Source: UMGS1474 sp050946775 (lineage in GTDB: Bacteria; Bacillota; Clostridia; Oscillospirales; Acutalibacteraceae). Taken from it: DNA of 24,432 nucleotides. This document shows, in pieces, positions 1 through 9,900 of the stretch (positions are counted from its first letter, which is position 1; each line of letters starts with the position of its first letter). The position numbers were made by a program, and so were the translations under genes. The stretch lies in the NCBI GenBank assembly GCA_050946775.1, contig JBMNVL010000014.1:1-24432 (forward strand). Reading direction: 5' to 3'. Below the pieces are notes generated by a model. The model saw nothing but the letters and a program-made list of their open reading frames with translations. It was not told where the DNA came from and did no database searches.

Positions 1-195
1 AGATAACGCGACTGGCGGCAATCCCTCTCTCCCTCCGTCTTTCGCCTGACGGCGAAATCCACCTCAGGCCACTTGCGGTGCCCGGCTCCGGCGTGGCGCT
101 ATCGCGCTCACCGATCGCCGACCGCGGTGCCAGCTTTTTGCTCGCTGTTTCCGCCGCCGGCGGCGCTCGCAAACGCCGCCCGTCAGAGGGAGGCG
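1..195. repeat. Dispersed palindromic repeat, interrupted copy
   Basis: Positions 1-65 match positions 21067-21137 closely: both share AGATAACG, AATCCCTCTCT, CGTCTTTCGCCTGACG and GATCCACCTC or a near variant. The far end of the element, GTCAGAGGGAGGC, recurs at about 182-194 here and 21140-21152 in the other copy. Between 66 and 181 this copy carries about 115 bp of unrelated GC-rich sequence, so it looks interrupted or recombined, and it is cut at the left by the window edge. No transposase is present, so it would be a non-autonomous MITE- or REP-like element. No gene is seen in this stretch. Confidence 0.6.
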
Positions 196-220
196 CGCGC
201 ACCCCGTAAAAACGCGCAAA

Positions 221-254
221 CCGGCGGCGTCCGAAAACGGACGCCGCCGGTTTT
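221..254 (-). terminator. Rho-independent terminator, probably bidirectional
   Basis: A perfect 13-bp inverted repeat (221-233 with 238-250, loop AAAA) lies directly downstream of the isomerase gene that ends at 256. On the minus strand it is followed by TTTGCGCGTTTTT; on the plus strand by TTTTG. Confidence 0.8.
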
Positions 255-255
255 G

Positions 256-984
256 TTACGCATTTGTTTCCAGTTGCCGCAGATAATCGATGCAGATCGC
301 CGCCTCGGTCGGGCCGTCGGGGGTCAGCGTTTCGCTTTCCACAATCATGGGAACGCCCAGCTGTCGGGCGGTCTCCCACATGGCGGCCACCGGGGCTTCG
401 CCCATTCCCAGCGGCTTTCCGGCGCCGTCGGCGGTGCCGTCCTTGATGTGGATGGAAATCAGCCGGTCCTTCACCCGGCGCAGCAGGGCGACCGGATCGC
501 CCATTCCGACGTACGCCCAGTAGGCGTCGACTTCCAGCTTCAGATTGGTGCGGTAAAGCAGCTGCTCGTAGATCACCGACCCGTCGGGGTTGGGACGGAA
601 TTCGTGAGCGTGGTTGTGATAGCCCAGCGTGATCCCTTCGGCCGCCAGCCGTTCGCTCAACGGACCCGCCAGCGCCACGAACCGGTCGAGCTTTTCCTGC
701 GATCCCAGATCGTAGCCCGGCACGATGAAATGCCGGTTGCCGATCGCTTTGTGAAAGGCCACTGTGGCGTCGTAATCGTTCACCAGCTCGTCAAACCCCG
801 AATGGGTGCCGAAGACGGTCATCCCGTTTTCGGCCAGCATGGCGTTCACCTGCGCGGGCGAACGGCCGAAAAAGCCGGCAAATTCCACCTGTCTGTAGCC
901 CAGCCGCGCCATCCGCCGCACCGCTTCCTCCAGATCCCGCTCGGCCAGATCCCGTACGCTGTACAATTGGATGCCGTAGGTCAT
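256..984 (-). CDS. Sugar phosphate isomerase/epimerase family protein (TIM barrel)
   Basis: This 242-aa protein looks like a complete xylose-isomerase-like TIM barrel (AP endonuclease family 2 fold). Such proteins isomerise or epimerise sugars, inositols or keto-sugars in the cytoplasm using a divalent metal. The start GIQLYSVRD is the typical first strand. Likely metal and active-site segments follow in order: LGYHNHAHEF at about residues 138-147, LEVDAYWAYVG at about 165-175, SIHIKDG at about 189-195 and MIVESE near 223. The start at 984 is chosen because GGAGGTG (991-997) sits 6-7 nt upstream; an in-frame ATG at 1020 would add 12 residues and has no Shine-Dalgarno. The gene is monocistronic, divergent from the giant secreted genes and followed by a strong terminator. 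The exact substrate cannot be assigned from sequence. Confidence 0.88.
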   Translation of the reverse strand: MTYGIQLYSVRDLAERDLEEAVRRMARLGYRQVEFAGFFGRSPAQVNAMLAENGMTVFGTHSGFDELVNDYDATVAFHKAIGNRHFIVPGYDLGSQEKLDRFVALAGPLSERLAAEGITLGYHNHAHEFRPNPDGSVIYEQLLYRTNLKLEVDAYWAYVGMGDPVALLRRVKDRLISIHIKDGTADGAGKPLGMGEAPVAAMWETARQLGVPMIVESETLTPDGPTEAAICIDYLRQLETNA

Positions 985-1015
985 GTGTCGCACCTCCGTT
1001 TGTTTTGGTGCTTTC

Positions 1016-1043
1016 ATCATAGCACATTTTCACCCAAACGCAA
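1016..1043 (-). promoter_or_regulatory. Putative sigma-A promoter of the isomerase gene
   Basis: On the minus strand, TTGCGT (1038-1043), a 16-bp spacer and TATGAT (1016-1021) precede the gene start at 984 by about 32 nt. The -10 box is good and the -35 box is weak. Confidence 0.5.
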
Positions 1044-1265
1044 GCCATTTTTTCCGCCAAAACGGTCAAAAAGTACGAACTTGCCGCCGGAGATCCGCTC
1101 TTTGCCCGCGCGGAAAACGGCCGGGATCCGCTGTGCTTTCGCGTTCTCACCGTCCGCCGGGACGCGCGTGACGACCGAACTTATCGGTATCGTCAACGCG
1201 TCCGCCAAAAAATTGTTAATAATGCACATTTTTGTTTCGAATAATCGGGTTTAATTAAAAATAAA
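1044..1265. other. Intergenic region without a recognised gene
   Basis: This stretch between the two divergent promoters holds no ORF with a plausible ribosome binding site and no recognised RNA family. Its last 60 bases are AT-rich compared with the surroundings, as expected just upstream of a strong promoter. Confidence 0.5.
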
Positions 1266-1294
1266 TTGACAAAACGGCTGAAAAGAGGTATGAT
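1266..1294 (+). promoter_or_regulatory. Consensus sigma-A promoter of the first beta-helix gene
   Basis: TTGACA (1266-1271), a 17-bp spacer and TATGAT (1289-1294) form a near-perfect housekeeping promoter. The upstream sequence is A/T-rich (about 1210-1265), like an UP element. Transcription would start near 1301, leaving a leader of about 110 nt before the ATG at 1411. Confidence 0.85.
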
Positions 1295-1330
1295 TAGTAG
1301 ACAAAACAATGGGATGAGTATGCCTGTTGA

Positions 1331-1380
1331 AAACCGATTGCCGCCCAAGGCGGGTTTGAGGATCGATCGAAGGATCGTTC
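1331..1380 (+). promoter_or_regulatory. Two hairpins in the 5' leader
   Basis: The leader of the first giant gene can fold into two hairpins. One is CCGCC-CAA-GGCGG (1341-1353) with outer AAAC/GTTT pairing (1331-1334 with 1354-1357). The other is CGATC-GAAG-GATCG (1364-1377), extended by GA/TC across a T.T mismatch. It does not match any riboswitch class I can recognise. The ribosome binding site AAAGGGGAA (about 1397-1405) follows. Confidence 0.4.
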
Positions 1381-1410
1381 TGTCCGGGGAAAGAGAAAGG
1401 GGAAACACGT

Positions 1411-4400
1411 ATGAATTTGCGCAAAGCGGGGAAACGGCTGGTTGCCGCCGCACTGAGTCTGCTGGTGGCGCTGCCGGTATCGCTGCCGGGTCTGGGCGGG
1501 ATGGCCGCCGCCGCCGACAGCACAACGCCGGTGATGCATTTTGGCGCCATCGAGGGAACGTATACCGCGCCCAACGGCGGCCAGCAGAATCTCTATGCCG
1601 ACTGGAAGCTGGCCGATGGGACCACGCTGAACACCGGTGTGGATCTGAGCGGCTACAACTATTCCCAGCTGGAGCTGTGGATGACGGTGGAGCTGTCTTC
1701 CAGCAACCCCGATTACCCCGTCAATTTCGACGGGCGGATCAAGCTGCGCTCGGTCGATACCGACGGGCAGGAAAACAACATCGGCTTCTTCGTCGGCCAG
1801 CTCGGGCTGAAGCTGGGCACCAACACGGTGCGGCTGAATATGGCGCAATTCGTGCAAAACGGCTGGTTCGACTACAAGGGAGAAGCCGATTTTTCCAAGG
1901 TCAACCGGATGATCTTCTACATCGACAGTATCCCCAAGGATCAGGGGATCACCTATACCATGACCCTGCGGGACGTTTACGTGATGAACGTGGTGAATAG
2001 CGATACCTCGCTGGCGCCGCGGGTGGCGACCCCGTCCGCCGGGATGGAGTCGATGGATAAGATCTTCTATCTTGCCGACGCCACCGGCTTTGGCGCCGAT
2101 CCCACCGGCGCGGCGGATTCCACAAACGCCATCCAGACCGCCATCAACCGGGTCAACGATCAGCAGGGCGGCACCGTCTTCCTGCCGGCCGGCCGGTACA
2201 AGGTGCTGGGCACGCTGGATCTGCCCGCCGGGGTCACCCTGCGGGGCGAGTGGATCAATCCCGACAAGGGCGGACTGGGCAAGGGCACCATTCTGATGGC
2301 CTATTCCGGCCGGGGCACCGAAGCGCCGACCGACGGACCCTTTATCCGCCAGCACAGCTCCTCCTGCCTGCGGGACATCAGCGTGTGGTATCCCGAGCAG
2401 GATCCGGCCAACCCGGTGGCCTATCCCGCCACCGTCCACGCCGACGGCCATTCCGACACCATCAACGTCACCTTCTACAACTCCTACACCGGATTTTACA
2501 ACAACTCCTGCTCCTCGATGCTGATCCGGCAGATGTACGGCAGCCCCTTGAAGCTGGGCATCCACGGGGCGTTTGCCTACGATATTCCCCGTATTGAAAA
2601 CGTCCATTTCGATACCGCCTACTGGGCGAACAGCGGTCTGCCCGGCGCACCCGCCGGCGACGCGCTGAACGCTCTCAACACCTACACCGAAAACAATCTG
2701 GTCGCTCTGTCGGCCGGTGAGCAGGACTGGGGCTACTGGTACGATCTGTCGTTCAACCACGCCAAATGGGGCATCTTTTTGACCGCCGTGCTGGACGATC
2801 CGGGCCAGAAATACGTCCCCGGCAACATCGCCGCCGGTAAAGTGGTCACCCGCAACACCAAGGTGGGCGTCTACATGGAAAACGTCGGCTATCCCGGCTT
2901 TGAGCTGACCTATTCCGACATCGAGGCGACCGAATACGGGATGTATTACGCCGCTTTTCCCGCGGTATACAATACCTATAGAGAACAGGGCCTGCGGGTG
3001 GACTGGTCGGACAACGCCACCATCGTCGTTTCCGCCTCCTCCTTCAAGGGCGGCAAGGCCGCCTTCTGGTCGGACAAGAGCGGCAACTACAACATCAACT
3101 TCAACGACTGTACCTTTGACGGGTACAGCCAATGCGCCGTGCGGCTGCCCGACGGCAGTCTGACCTCGGCCAACAGCCAGTACAAGGTCAACCGCACTCC
3201 CTTCATCTTTACCGCCGACGTGGATCAGGCGGTGCTGGTGGGCAACACCTTCACCACCTCGACGCTGGTCAGCGGCAGCGGCTGGAGCAACGCCGATTCC
3301 CGCATCACCCGGGACGACAACGATCGCTCCGTCCCGCACACCCCGGATTACGATTACACCTACGTCTCCGACGTGAAGCCCGCCACCGACGCGGTCTTCA
3401 ACGTGGCGGATTACGGCGCTACCGTCGGCACCACCCGCCGCATCCCCGGCCGGGACAGCACCGCCGCCATCCAGCAGGCGCTGGACGCGGCTGAGGCGGC
3501 CGGCGGCGGCACGGTCTACATCCCGGCGGGCGTCTACCGGGTGGACGGCGCGCTGCACGTCGCCACCGGGGTGGAGCTGCGCGGCTCGTTTGAGTCGGCT
3601 CACTACGGCAACTCCACCAACCGCGGCACCCAGCTGTACGCCTACGGGTATAAAGACGACGCCAACGGCCCGGCGCTGATCACCCTGGAAGAGGGCGCCG
3701 GCGTCAAGGGCTTTACGGTGTTCTATCCCGACCAGCGGTACACCGATCAGACCGACAACTCCGATATGCGGCTGCACGCCTATCCGCCCACCGTGCGGGC
3801 CAACAAGAACACCTGGATCCAGAACATGACGATGATCGGCACCTATACCGCCATCGACGCCATGTCGGACAACTGCGACAACATCGTCATCACCGACGTC
3901 ACCGGCGCGGCGATGTACGCCTCGCTGATTCTGGGCCACGGTACCAACGGCGGCGTGGTGCAGAATCTCCACTTCAACTATTCCGGCTGGACCCAGCAGG
4001 GCTCCTACGCCAACCAGCCCAAGGGCAACAACGGCACCAACGCCGCGCTGGAGGAATACACCACCCGGGTCACCAAGGGCATCATCCTGGGCGACGCCAA
4101 AAACGTGGAGTTTTTCTCCTGCTTCAACATCATCGTGGCCGAGCAGATCCTGCTGCAGCAGGATCCCTACACCGGCGGCAGCTTTAAGGGCACCATGTGG
4201 GGCGTGGCGTTTGACGCCGCCACCAACGGCGTCGTCGGCGACGCCGGATGCGACGCCGATCTGACCATCATCTCCTCGATGGGCGTTTTCAACCGGCAGG
4301 AGGGCGGCTACAACGTCTACACCAAGCCGGGCTTTACCGGGCATATCGCCCTGTTCAACGCCGACGCGTGGGACGCCCGTTCCAATCTGGTCAACGTCGC

Positions 4401-6915
4401 CGGCGGCACGGTGGATCTCGTCCAGTATTTCTCCTGGTGCGTCCACAACGGCGTGGTCAAGAAAGGCGGCACCCTGAATCTCTACGCCTCGACCATGGTC
4501 TCCAACAACGGCGACAACTCCGGCACCACCCCCGATTACACCTACGAGTCCGGCTCTTACGGCGAAGTGGTGGGCAATCTGGACTGCGTCAAGAAGCTCA
4601 ACGTCATCTCCCAGACCGGCAGCTACGTGCGCAAGCGGCTCAACGGGCAGGAGCTGGCCACCGGCAGCAGCGAGACGTTGACCTTCTCGGGATTGGGAAG
4701 CCGCACCTATACCGCCGACAACCGGGACGGCGGGAAAAACATTCTGGAAACCGGCTGGGTGCGCGCCGACGGGCTGTCGGGCGACAACCGCGGCGTCAAT
4801 CTGACGGCCAGCAGCCGGGACAATCTGCATCTGCGGATGACCGTCCATCTGGAGGCCCAGGACAACGCCGACGGGGACGAGGTTTTCTCCACCGGCAAGC
4901 TGATGCTGCGAGCGACCGATCAAAACGGGGAACGCACCTGCTTCTGGTCGGTCAACTCCCTGCGGCTGCACGCCGGGGATAACGAGATCGACGTGTCGCT
5001 GGCCAACGCCCAGGATTGGGATAAGTTCAGCCTGGCCGCCGTCAACCGGGTGCGGCTGTACATCGACAGTCTCAACCGGTATCAGGGGCGGTTCACTATG
5101 ACCGTCACCGACGCCCGTCTCGAGGACGTCGCCCACAATTCCGACGGCGTCGCCGCCCGTCGGGCCAAGCTCAAGGAAATGCTCGACGCCAAGCGGGTCG
5201 GGGACGAGTTGGCGGTCTACACGGCGGATTCGATCGCCGCCTACAACCAGCGGTACGCCGCGGCGCAGACGGTCTACGCCGACGCCGCCGCTACCTCCGA
5301 CGCCATTCTCGGGCAGATCCTGTCCCTCAACGAGGCCGGCCGGGTGCTCGAGCGGCGTCCCTCGACCGCCGACGCCGGGCTGCTGGCGCAGCTGTGGCAG
5401 GCGATCCTCGATATGCGTTCGCCGGCCGATCTGGCGGGCTACACCAACGCGTCGATCCGCGAATACCGGGCGAAGTACACCACCGCCCGCGGGGTGTACA
5501 ACGATCCCGATTCCACCGACGACGATATCCGCGCCCAGCTCGCCATTCTGGCGAACGCCGAAGAGGTGCTGGTGGAATATCAAGTGGAGATCATTCCCAT
5601 CGCCACCAACGAGTTGAATTCCCGCGTGGCGCACTATATGAACGTCTTCCAGCAGTACGATCCGCCGCTGGATCTCACCCAGTACGGCGAACGCACCGGC
5701 GCCGACGTGCAGTTTGAGATCCGCGTCAACAAAGACGAAGCCACCTTCCCCGATACCGTGCCCTACGGCCCGGACGAATGGGTCGGCTGGATCACCAACG
5801 GTGCGCTGATGGTCTGGTCGGGCGGCTTGACCAACGATTTCCGCTACAAGCTGACCGATCTGAAATGCCGGGTGCAGGACGACCCGCTTCAGGACGCGTC
5901 GGTGGGCGAATTCGTCACCGTTACCGTCACCCTGCCGCAGGCGATCCTCGCCAACGGCCGGATCGACAAGTGGGAGATCTACATTTACAACGACCTGCAT
6001 CGCTTGATGCAAAACCGCGATCCCGATCACCGGGATCAGTATACCGAGCAAAACGAAGGCTCGCGCGGCGTGACCATCACCGTGCGCAACTTCGCGCTGG
6101 CGCTGGGCGATCTGGTGGAAGCCGACAAGACCGCCCTGCAGACCGCCGTGGAGGAGGCCGAAAGGCTCGATCTCTCGGTGTATACGCCGGCCACCGCGCA
6201 GGCGCTGAGCGAGGCGTTGGCCGCCGGGCAGGCGCTGCTCGACGGGGTGGTCACCGATCAGCAGGTGGTCAACGACGCGACCGCCGCTCTGCGGAGCGCC
6301 ATCGACGGGCTGCGCCGAAAAGCCGATAAGGCGGGGCTGAACGCCCTGATCGCGCAGGCGGAGGCGATCGATACCGCTAACGCCACGCCCATTACCGCCG
6401 CGGCCCTGTCGAGCGCCCTGGAGAAGGCGCGCGCCGCCGCCGCTGACGACGAAGCCACCGCCGCGCAGGTGGATCTGGCGCGGCAGGAGCTGGCCGACGC
6501 CATGCAGGCGCTGACGCCCAAAGCCGACAAAACGGCGCTGAACGATCTGATCGCCGAAAAAGAGGCGACGAAGACGGCCGGATTTACCGACGAGTCGGTC
6601 AACGCCCTCAAAGAGGCGATCCAGGCGGCCAAAAAGATCGCCGGCAACCCCAACGCCTCTCAGGAGGACGTGGACGCGGCGATCGCGGCGCTGAACGCCG
6701 CCCAGCTGGAGCGGGACGTCACCCTCGGCGATCTGGACGGCGACGAGTCCGTCAGTGCCGCCGACGCCCTGATGGCGCTGCAGATCGCCACCGGCAAGAT
6801 CGAGCCGACCGCGCAGCAAAAACGCGCCGGAGACGTCAATTTCAGCGGCAACGTCATGGCCAACGACGCGCTGCTGATCCTGCAGTATGCCACCGGTAAG
6901 ATCAGCGCGTTTTAA
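1411..6915 (+). CDS. Giant secreted double beta-helix protein with FIVAR stalk and type I dockerin
   Basis: This 1834-aa protein has a signal peptide (basic MNLRKAGKR, hydrophobic core, AAAA cleavage site near residue 35). A jelly-roll-like module follows at about 43-199. Two right-handed beta-helix halves come next, each opening with a Pectate_lyase_3-like segment: FGADPTGAADST near 226 and a second YGAT segment near 665. The helix region ends near 1080. A second jelly-roll-like copy lies at 1085-1245, two helical repeats at 1250-1390 and a third jelly-roll-like module at about 1393-1566. Three FIVAR-type repeats span 1571-1768 and a dockerin 1771-1834. Two tandem Pectate_lyase_3 beta-helices are the layout of GH55 beta-1,3-glucanases, but other polysaccharide hydrolases or lyases are possible and I could not identify catalytic residues. 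The dockerin predicts docking to a cohesin scaffold outside the cell. The gene has its own consensus promoter and a hairpin follows it. Confidence 0.87.
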   Translation: MNLRKAGKRLVAAALSLLVALPVSLPGLGGMAAAADSTTPVMHFGAIEGTYTAPNGGQQNLYADWKLADGTTLNTGVDLSGYNYSQLELWMTVELSSSNPDYPVNFDGRIKLRSVDTDGQENNIGFFVGQLGLKLGTNTVRLNMAQFVQNGWFDYKGEADFSKVNRMIFYIDSIPKDQGITYTMTLRDVYVMNVVNSDTSLAPRVATPSAGMESMDKIFYLADATGFGADPTGAADSTNAIQTAINRVNDQQGGTVFLPAGRYKVLGTLDLPAGVTLRGEWINPDKGGLGKGTILMAYSGRGTEAPTDGPFIRQHSSSCLRDISVWYPEQDPANPVAYPATVHADGHSDTINVTFYNSYTGFYNNSCSSMLIRQMYGSPLKLGIHGAFAYDIPRIENVHFDTAYWANSGLPGAPAGDALNALNTYTENNLVALSAGEQDWGYWYDLSFNHAKWGIFLTAVLDDPGQKYVPGNIAAGKVVTRNTKVGVYMENVGYPGFELTYSDIEATEYGMYYAAFPAVYNTYREQGLRVDWSDNATIVVSASSFKGGKAAFWSDKSGNYNINFNDCTFDGYSQCAVRLPDGSLTSANSQYKVNRTPFIFTADVDQAVLVGNTFTTSTLVSGSGWSNADSRITRDDNDRSVPHTPDYDYTYVSDVKPATDAVFNVADYGATVGTTRRIPGRDSTAAIQQALDAAEAAGGGTVYIPAGVYRVDGALHVATGVELRGSFESAHYGNSTNRGTQLYAYGYKDDANGPALITLEEGAGVKGFTVFYPDQRYTDQTDNSDMRLHAYPPTVRANKNTWIQNMTMIGTYTAIDAMSDNCDNIVITDVTGAAMYASLILGHGTNGGVVQNLHFNYSGWTQQGSYANQPKGNNGTNAALEEYTTRVTKGIILGDAKNVEFFSCFNIIVAEQILLQQDPYTGGSFKGTMWGVAFDAATNGVVGDAGCDADLTIISSMGVFNRQEGGYNVYTKPGFTGHIALFNADAWDARSNLVNVAGGTVDLVQYFSWCVHNGVVKKGGTLNLYASTMVSNNGDNSGTTPDYTYESGSYGEVVGNLDCVKKLNVISQTGSYVRKRLNGQELATGSSETLTFSGLGSRTYTADNRDGGKNILETGWVRADGLSGDNRGVNLTASSRDNLHLRMTVHLEAQDNADGDEVFSTGKLMLRATDQNGERTCFWSVNSLRLHAGDNEIDVSLANAQDWDKFSLAAVNRVRLYIDSLNRYQGRFTMTVTDARLEDVAHNSDGVAARRAKLKEMLDAKRVGDELAVYTADSIAAYNQRYAAAQTVYADAAATSDAILGQILSLNEAGRVLERRPSTADAGLLAQLWQAILDMRSPADLAGYTNASIREYRAKYTTARGVYNDPDSTDDDIRAQLAILANAEEVLVEYQVEIIPIATNELNSRVAHYMNVFQQYDPPLDLTQYGERTGADVQFEIRVNKDEATFPDTVPYGPDEWVGWITNGALMVWSGGLTNDFRYKLTDLKCRVQDDPLQDASVGEFVTVTVTLPQAILANGRIDKWEIYIYNDLHRLMQNRDPDHRDQYTEQNEGSRGVTITVRNFALALGDLVEADKTALQTAVEEAERLDLSVYTPATAQALSEALAAGQALLDGVVTDQQVVNDATAALRSAIDGLRRKADKAGLNALIAQAEAIDTANATPITAAALSSALEKARAAAADDEATAAQVDLARQELADAMQALTPKADKTALNDLIAEKEATKTAGFTDESVNALKEAIQAAKKIAGNPNASQEDVDAAIAALNAAQLERDVTLGDLDGDESVSAADALMALQIATGKIEPTAQQKRAGDVNFSGNVMANDALLILQYATGKISAF
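6121..6714 (+). repeat. Three tandem FIVAR-type helical repeats (coding)
   Basis: Three units of about 66 codons each begin with ADK(T/A)(A/G)L and contain the pattern A..L..AL..A...L followed by V..A..AL..AI..L. Such repeats usually form helical-bundle spacers in cell-surface proteins. Here they separate the third jelly-roll-like module from the dockerin. Confidence 0.75.
6721..6912 (+). other. Type I dockerin domain (coding segment)
   Basis: The last 64 residues hold two duplicated Ca-binding loop-helix segments. The first, GDLDGDESVSAADAL, has Asp/Ser ligands at loop positions 1, 3, 5, 7/9 and 12. The second, GDVNFSGNVMANDAL, has D-N-S-N and D12. Each is followed by a helix ending in (Q)xATGKI. 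Both segments are intact, so cohesin binding is plausible; no cohesin or scaffoldin gene lies in the window. Confidence 0.88.
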
Positions 6916-6930
6916 CAGACAAACGGCACA

Positions 6931-6963
6931 AAAACAGCCCCGGGCGATCCTCGGGGCTGTTTT
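6931..6963 (+). terminator. Terminator-like hairpin between the two giant genes
   Basis: AAACAGCCCCG (6932-6942) pairs with CGGGGCTGTTT (6952-6962) in a classic A-tract/GC-stem/T-tract layout, 16 nt after the first gene and 36 nt before the start of the second. No -35/-10 pair is visible between it and the second gene, so it may be a partial terminator that lowers downstream expression. Confidence 0.8.
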
Positions 6964-6998
6964 GGCATAACCGATCGAAACAAATGGAGTGTGGGAGC

Positions 6999-9900
6999 AT
7001 GACCAGACATCGAACGGGTATCATCAAACGGGCATTGGCAACGGCGGTCAGTCTGCTGCTGACGGCGGCGCCCTGTGTAACGCCGCTTGGCGGGATAAGC
7101 GCATCGGCCGAGGTGGACACCACCCCGGTGGTGGCCCGTTTCAGCGGGATGGAGGACACGGTTGCGGCATCGGGGACGATCTGCAAGGATTGGACCACCC
7201 TGGACGGCGTGACCGGCAGCACCGACGTGGACGTCAGCGGCCACGACCTGAACAAGCTGGAGCTGTATCTGGAGATCGATCTGTCGAGCACCGACGCCAG
7301 CAGTCCCCAGACGTTTACCAGCGGCGCCGTTGAGGTGCGCCGCACCTATACGGACGGCCAGGAAAACGCAGCGACCTACGGGATCAACCAGCTGCAGCCC
7401 CGGCTGCAGCTGGGCAGCAACACGGTGCGGATCCCGTTTGGCAGCTTCAACGCCCGGGTGGGCACCTTCGACCACACCAAGCTGTGGCAGATGCGGGTGC
7501 TGATCTATAACAGCAAACAGCTGACCATGACCATCCGCAAGGCGTTTTTGATCGACACCACCACCCTGGGCGGCAATACCGCCGCCATCACGGCGTTTAT
7601 CGCCTCGGTGGAGCGCGTCGAGCCCCGGGTGGCGACCCCTTCGAGCGGGATGGCGTCGATGGACCGCATCGTCTACGTTGCCGATGCGACCGAGTTCGGC
7701 GCCGATAAGACCGGCGTCGCCGATTCCACCGCCGCCATCCAAACCGCCCTCAACCGGGTGGGCAGTCAGCAGGGCGGCACCGTCTTCCTGCCGGCCGGCC
7801 GGTACAAGGTGCTGGGCACCCTGAACATCCCCGGCGGGGTCAACCTGCGGGGGGAATGGATCCATCCCGACGAAGGCGGGCTGGGCAAGGGCACCATCCT
7901 GATGGCTTACGCCGGCCGGGGCACCGAATCGCCCACCGACGGCGCCTTCATCACCCAAAACAGCGGCACCACCCTGCGGGATATCAGCGTCTGGTATCCC
8001 GAGCAGGATCCGGCCAATCCGGCGGCTTATCCCGCCACCATTCGCGGCAACGGCCACACCGATACCATCAACGTGACGCTGTATAACTCCTACACCGGCT
8101 TTTACAACAACAGCTGCTCGTCGATGCTCATCCGCGGGATCTACGGCACCGCGCTGCATCTGGGCATCCACGGCGCTTACGCCTACGATATTCCCCGGGT
8201 GGAGCGGATCGCCTTCGATCCCGCCTATTGGGCGAACAGCGGTCTGCCCGGCGCGCCTTCCGGCAATACCCTGAGCGCGCTGAACGCCTATCTGGAAAAC
8301 AATTTCATCGGTATGTCCGGCGGTGAGCAGGACTGGGGCTATTGGTTCGATCTGCGGTTCAACCACGCCAAATACGGGCTGTTTTTGACCGCCGTGCCGG
8401 ACGACAACGGGCAAAAAATGGTGCCCGGCAACATCGCCGCCGGCAAGCTCGTCACCCGCAACGTGAAGGTCGGCGTCTATATGGAAAACGTCGGCTATCC
8501 CGGTTTTCAGCTGACCCATTCGGATATCCAGGCCAGCGAATACGGGATGTATTACGCGCCCTATCCCAGCGTGTACAACGAGTATAAAGCGCAGGGGATC
8601 AGCGTCAGCTGGAGCGAAAATGCCACCATCGCGGTCACCTCCACCTCCTTCAGCGGCGGCAACGCCTGCTTTTGGTCGGACAAATCCGGCCGCTACAACC
8701 TCAACTTCAACGACTGTACCTTCCAAAATTGGAGTCAGCAGGCGATCTACCAATCCCACGGCACCCTGATCGCCTCCAACTGCACCTTCTCCACTGCACG
8801 CACCCCGCTGGGCTTCGGCGCTGAGGTGACCCAGGCGGTGCTGACCGGCAACACCTTTGCCGTGCAGCCGAACGACTCCCGGATCGTCCGGGGCGATGAA
8901 GCGGTGGTGCCGCATACTCCCGATTACGATTACACCTACGTTTCCGACGTCAAACCCGCCACCGATGCCATCTTCAACGTGATGGACTACGGCGCGACGG
9001 CGGGCACCGTCAATGCCGTTCCGTCGGCCGACAGCACCGCCGCTTTCCGGGCGGCGCTGACCGCGGCGGGGAACGCCGGCGGCGGCACGGTGTATGTTCC
9101 CGGCGGCGTTTTCCGGATCGAGGGGACGCTGAACGTTCCCGCCGGGGTGGAGCTGCGGGGCACCTTTGAGTCGGCCCACTTCGGCAACTCCACCACCGCC
9201 GGCAGCCAGCTGTATGTTTACAACCAGCCCGACAATCCCGACGGCACGCCGCTGATCACTCTGGCGGCCGGTTCCGGGGTCCGGGGACTGTCCGTCTTCT
9301 ATCCCGAGCAGGGCTACACCGACGATCCGGCCTTCCCCGATCAGCAGGTGCATCCCTATCCGCCCACCATCCGGGCCGACCGTGACTGCTGGATCCAGGG
9401 GATGTCCATGGTGGCCTGCTACACCGCCATCGACGCCATCACCAACCGGTGCGACAACATCGTCATCACCGACGTGACCGGCGCGGCGATGTACGCCACC
9501 CTGCTGCTGGGCCACGGAGTGGACGGCGGCCACGTGCAGAACCTGCATTTCAACTATTCCTCCTGGACCCATCAGGGACAGTATACCAAGTATACCTGGA
9601 GTCTGCCCACCCCGGGCACGTCGGCGGGTGATCTGCAGAGCGATTACACCACCCGGGTGGTCAAGGGGATCGTGCTGGGCGACGTGAAAAACGTCGATTT
9701 CTTCTCCTGCTTCAACATCATCGTCGCCGAGCAGATCGTGCTGGAGCCCGATCCCTATACCGGCGGCGATTACGAAGGCGTGATGTGGGGCGTGGCGTTC
9801 GACGCCGCCACCAACGGCGTCGTCGGCCGGGCCGGCAGCAACGCCGATCTGACCATCATCGCCTCAATGGGCGTTTTCAACCAGCAGGGCGGCGGTTACA

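Noticed and set aside
73..1254. Plus-strand ORF over the isomerase gene and promoter region
   Set aside because: It is antisense to a clear TIM-barrel gene and runs through the terminator and intergenic DNA; no ribosome binding site or domain.
1294..6819. Very long antisense ORF (about 1841 codons) opposite the first giant gene
   Set aside because: It is in exact register with the sense codons, so its stops would be sense TTA, CTA or TCA codons, which this GC-rich gene avoids. The product is rich in G, H, V and R with no domain, signal or ribosome binding site.
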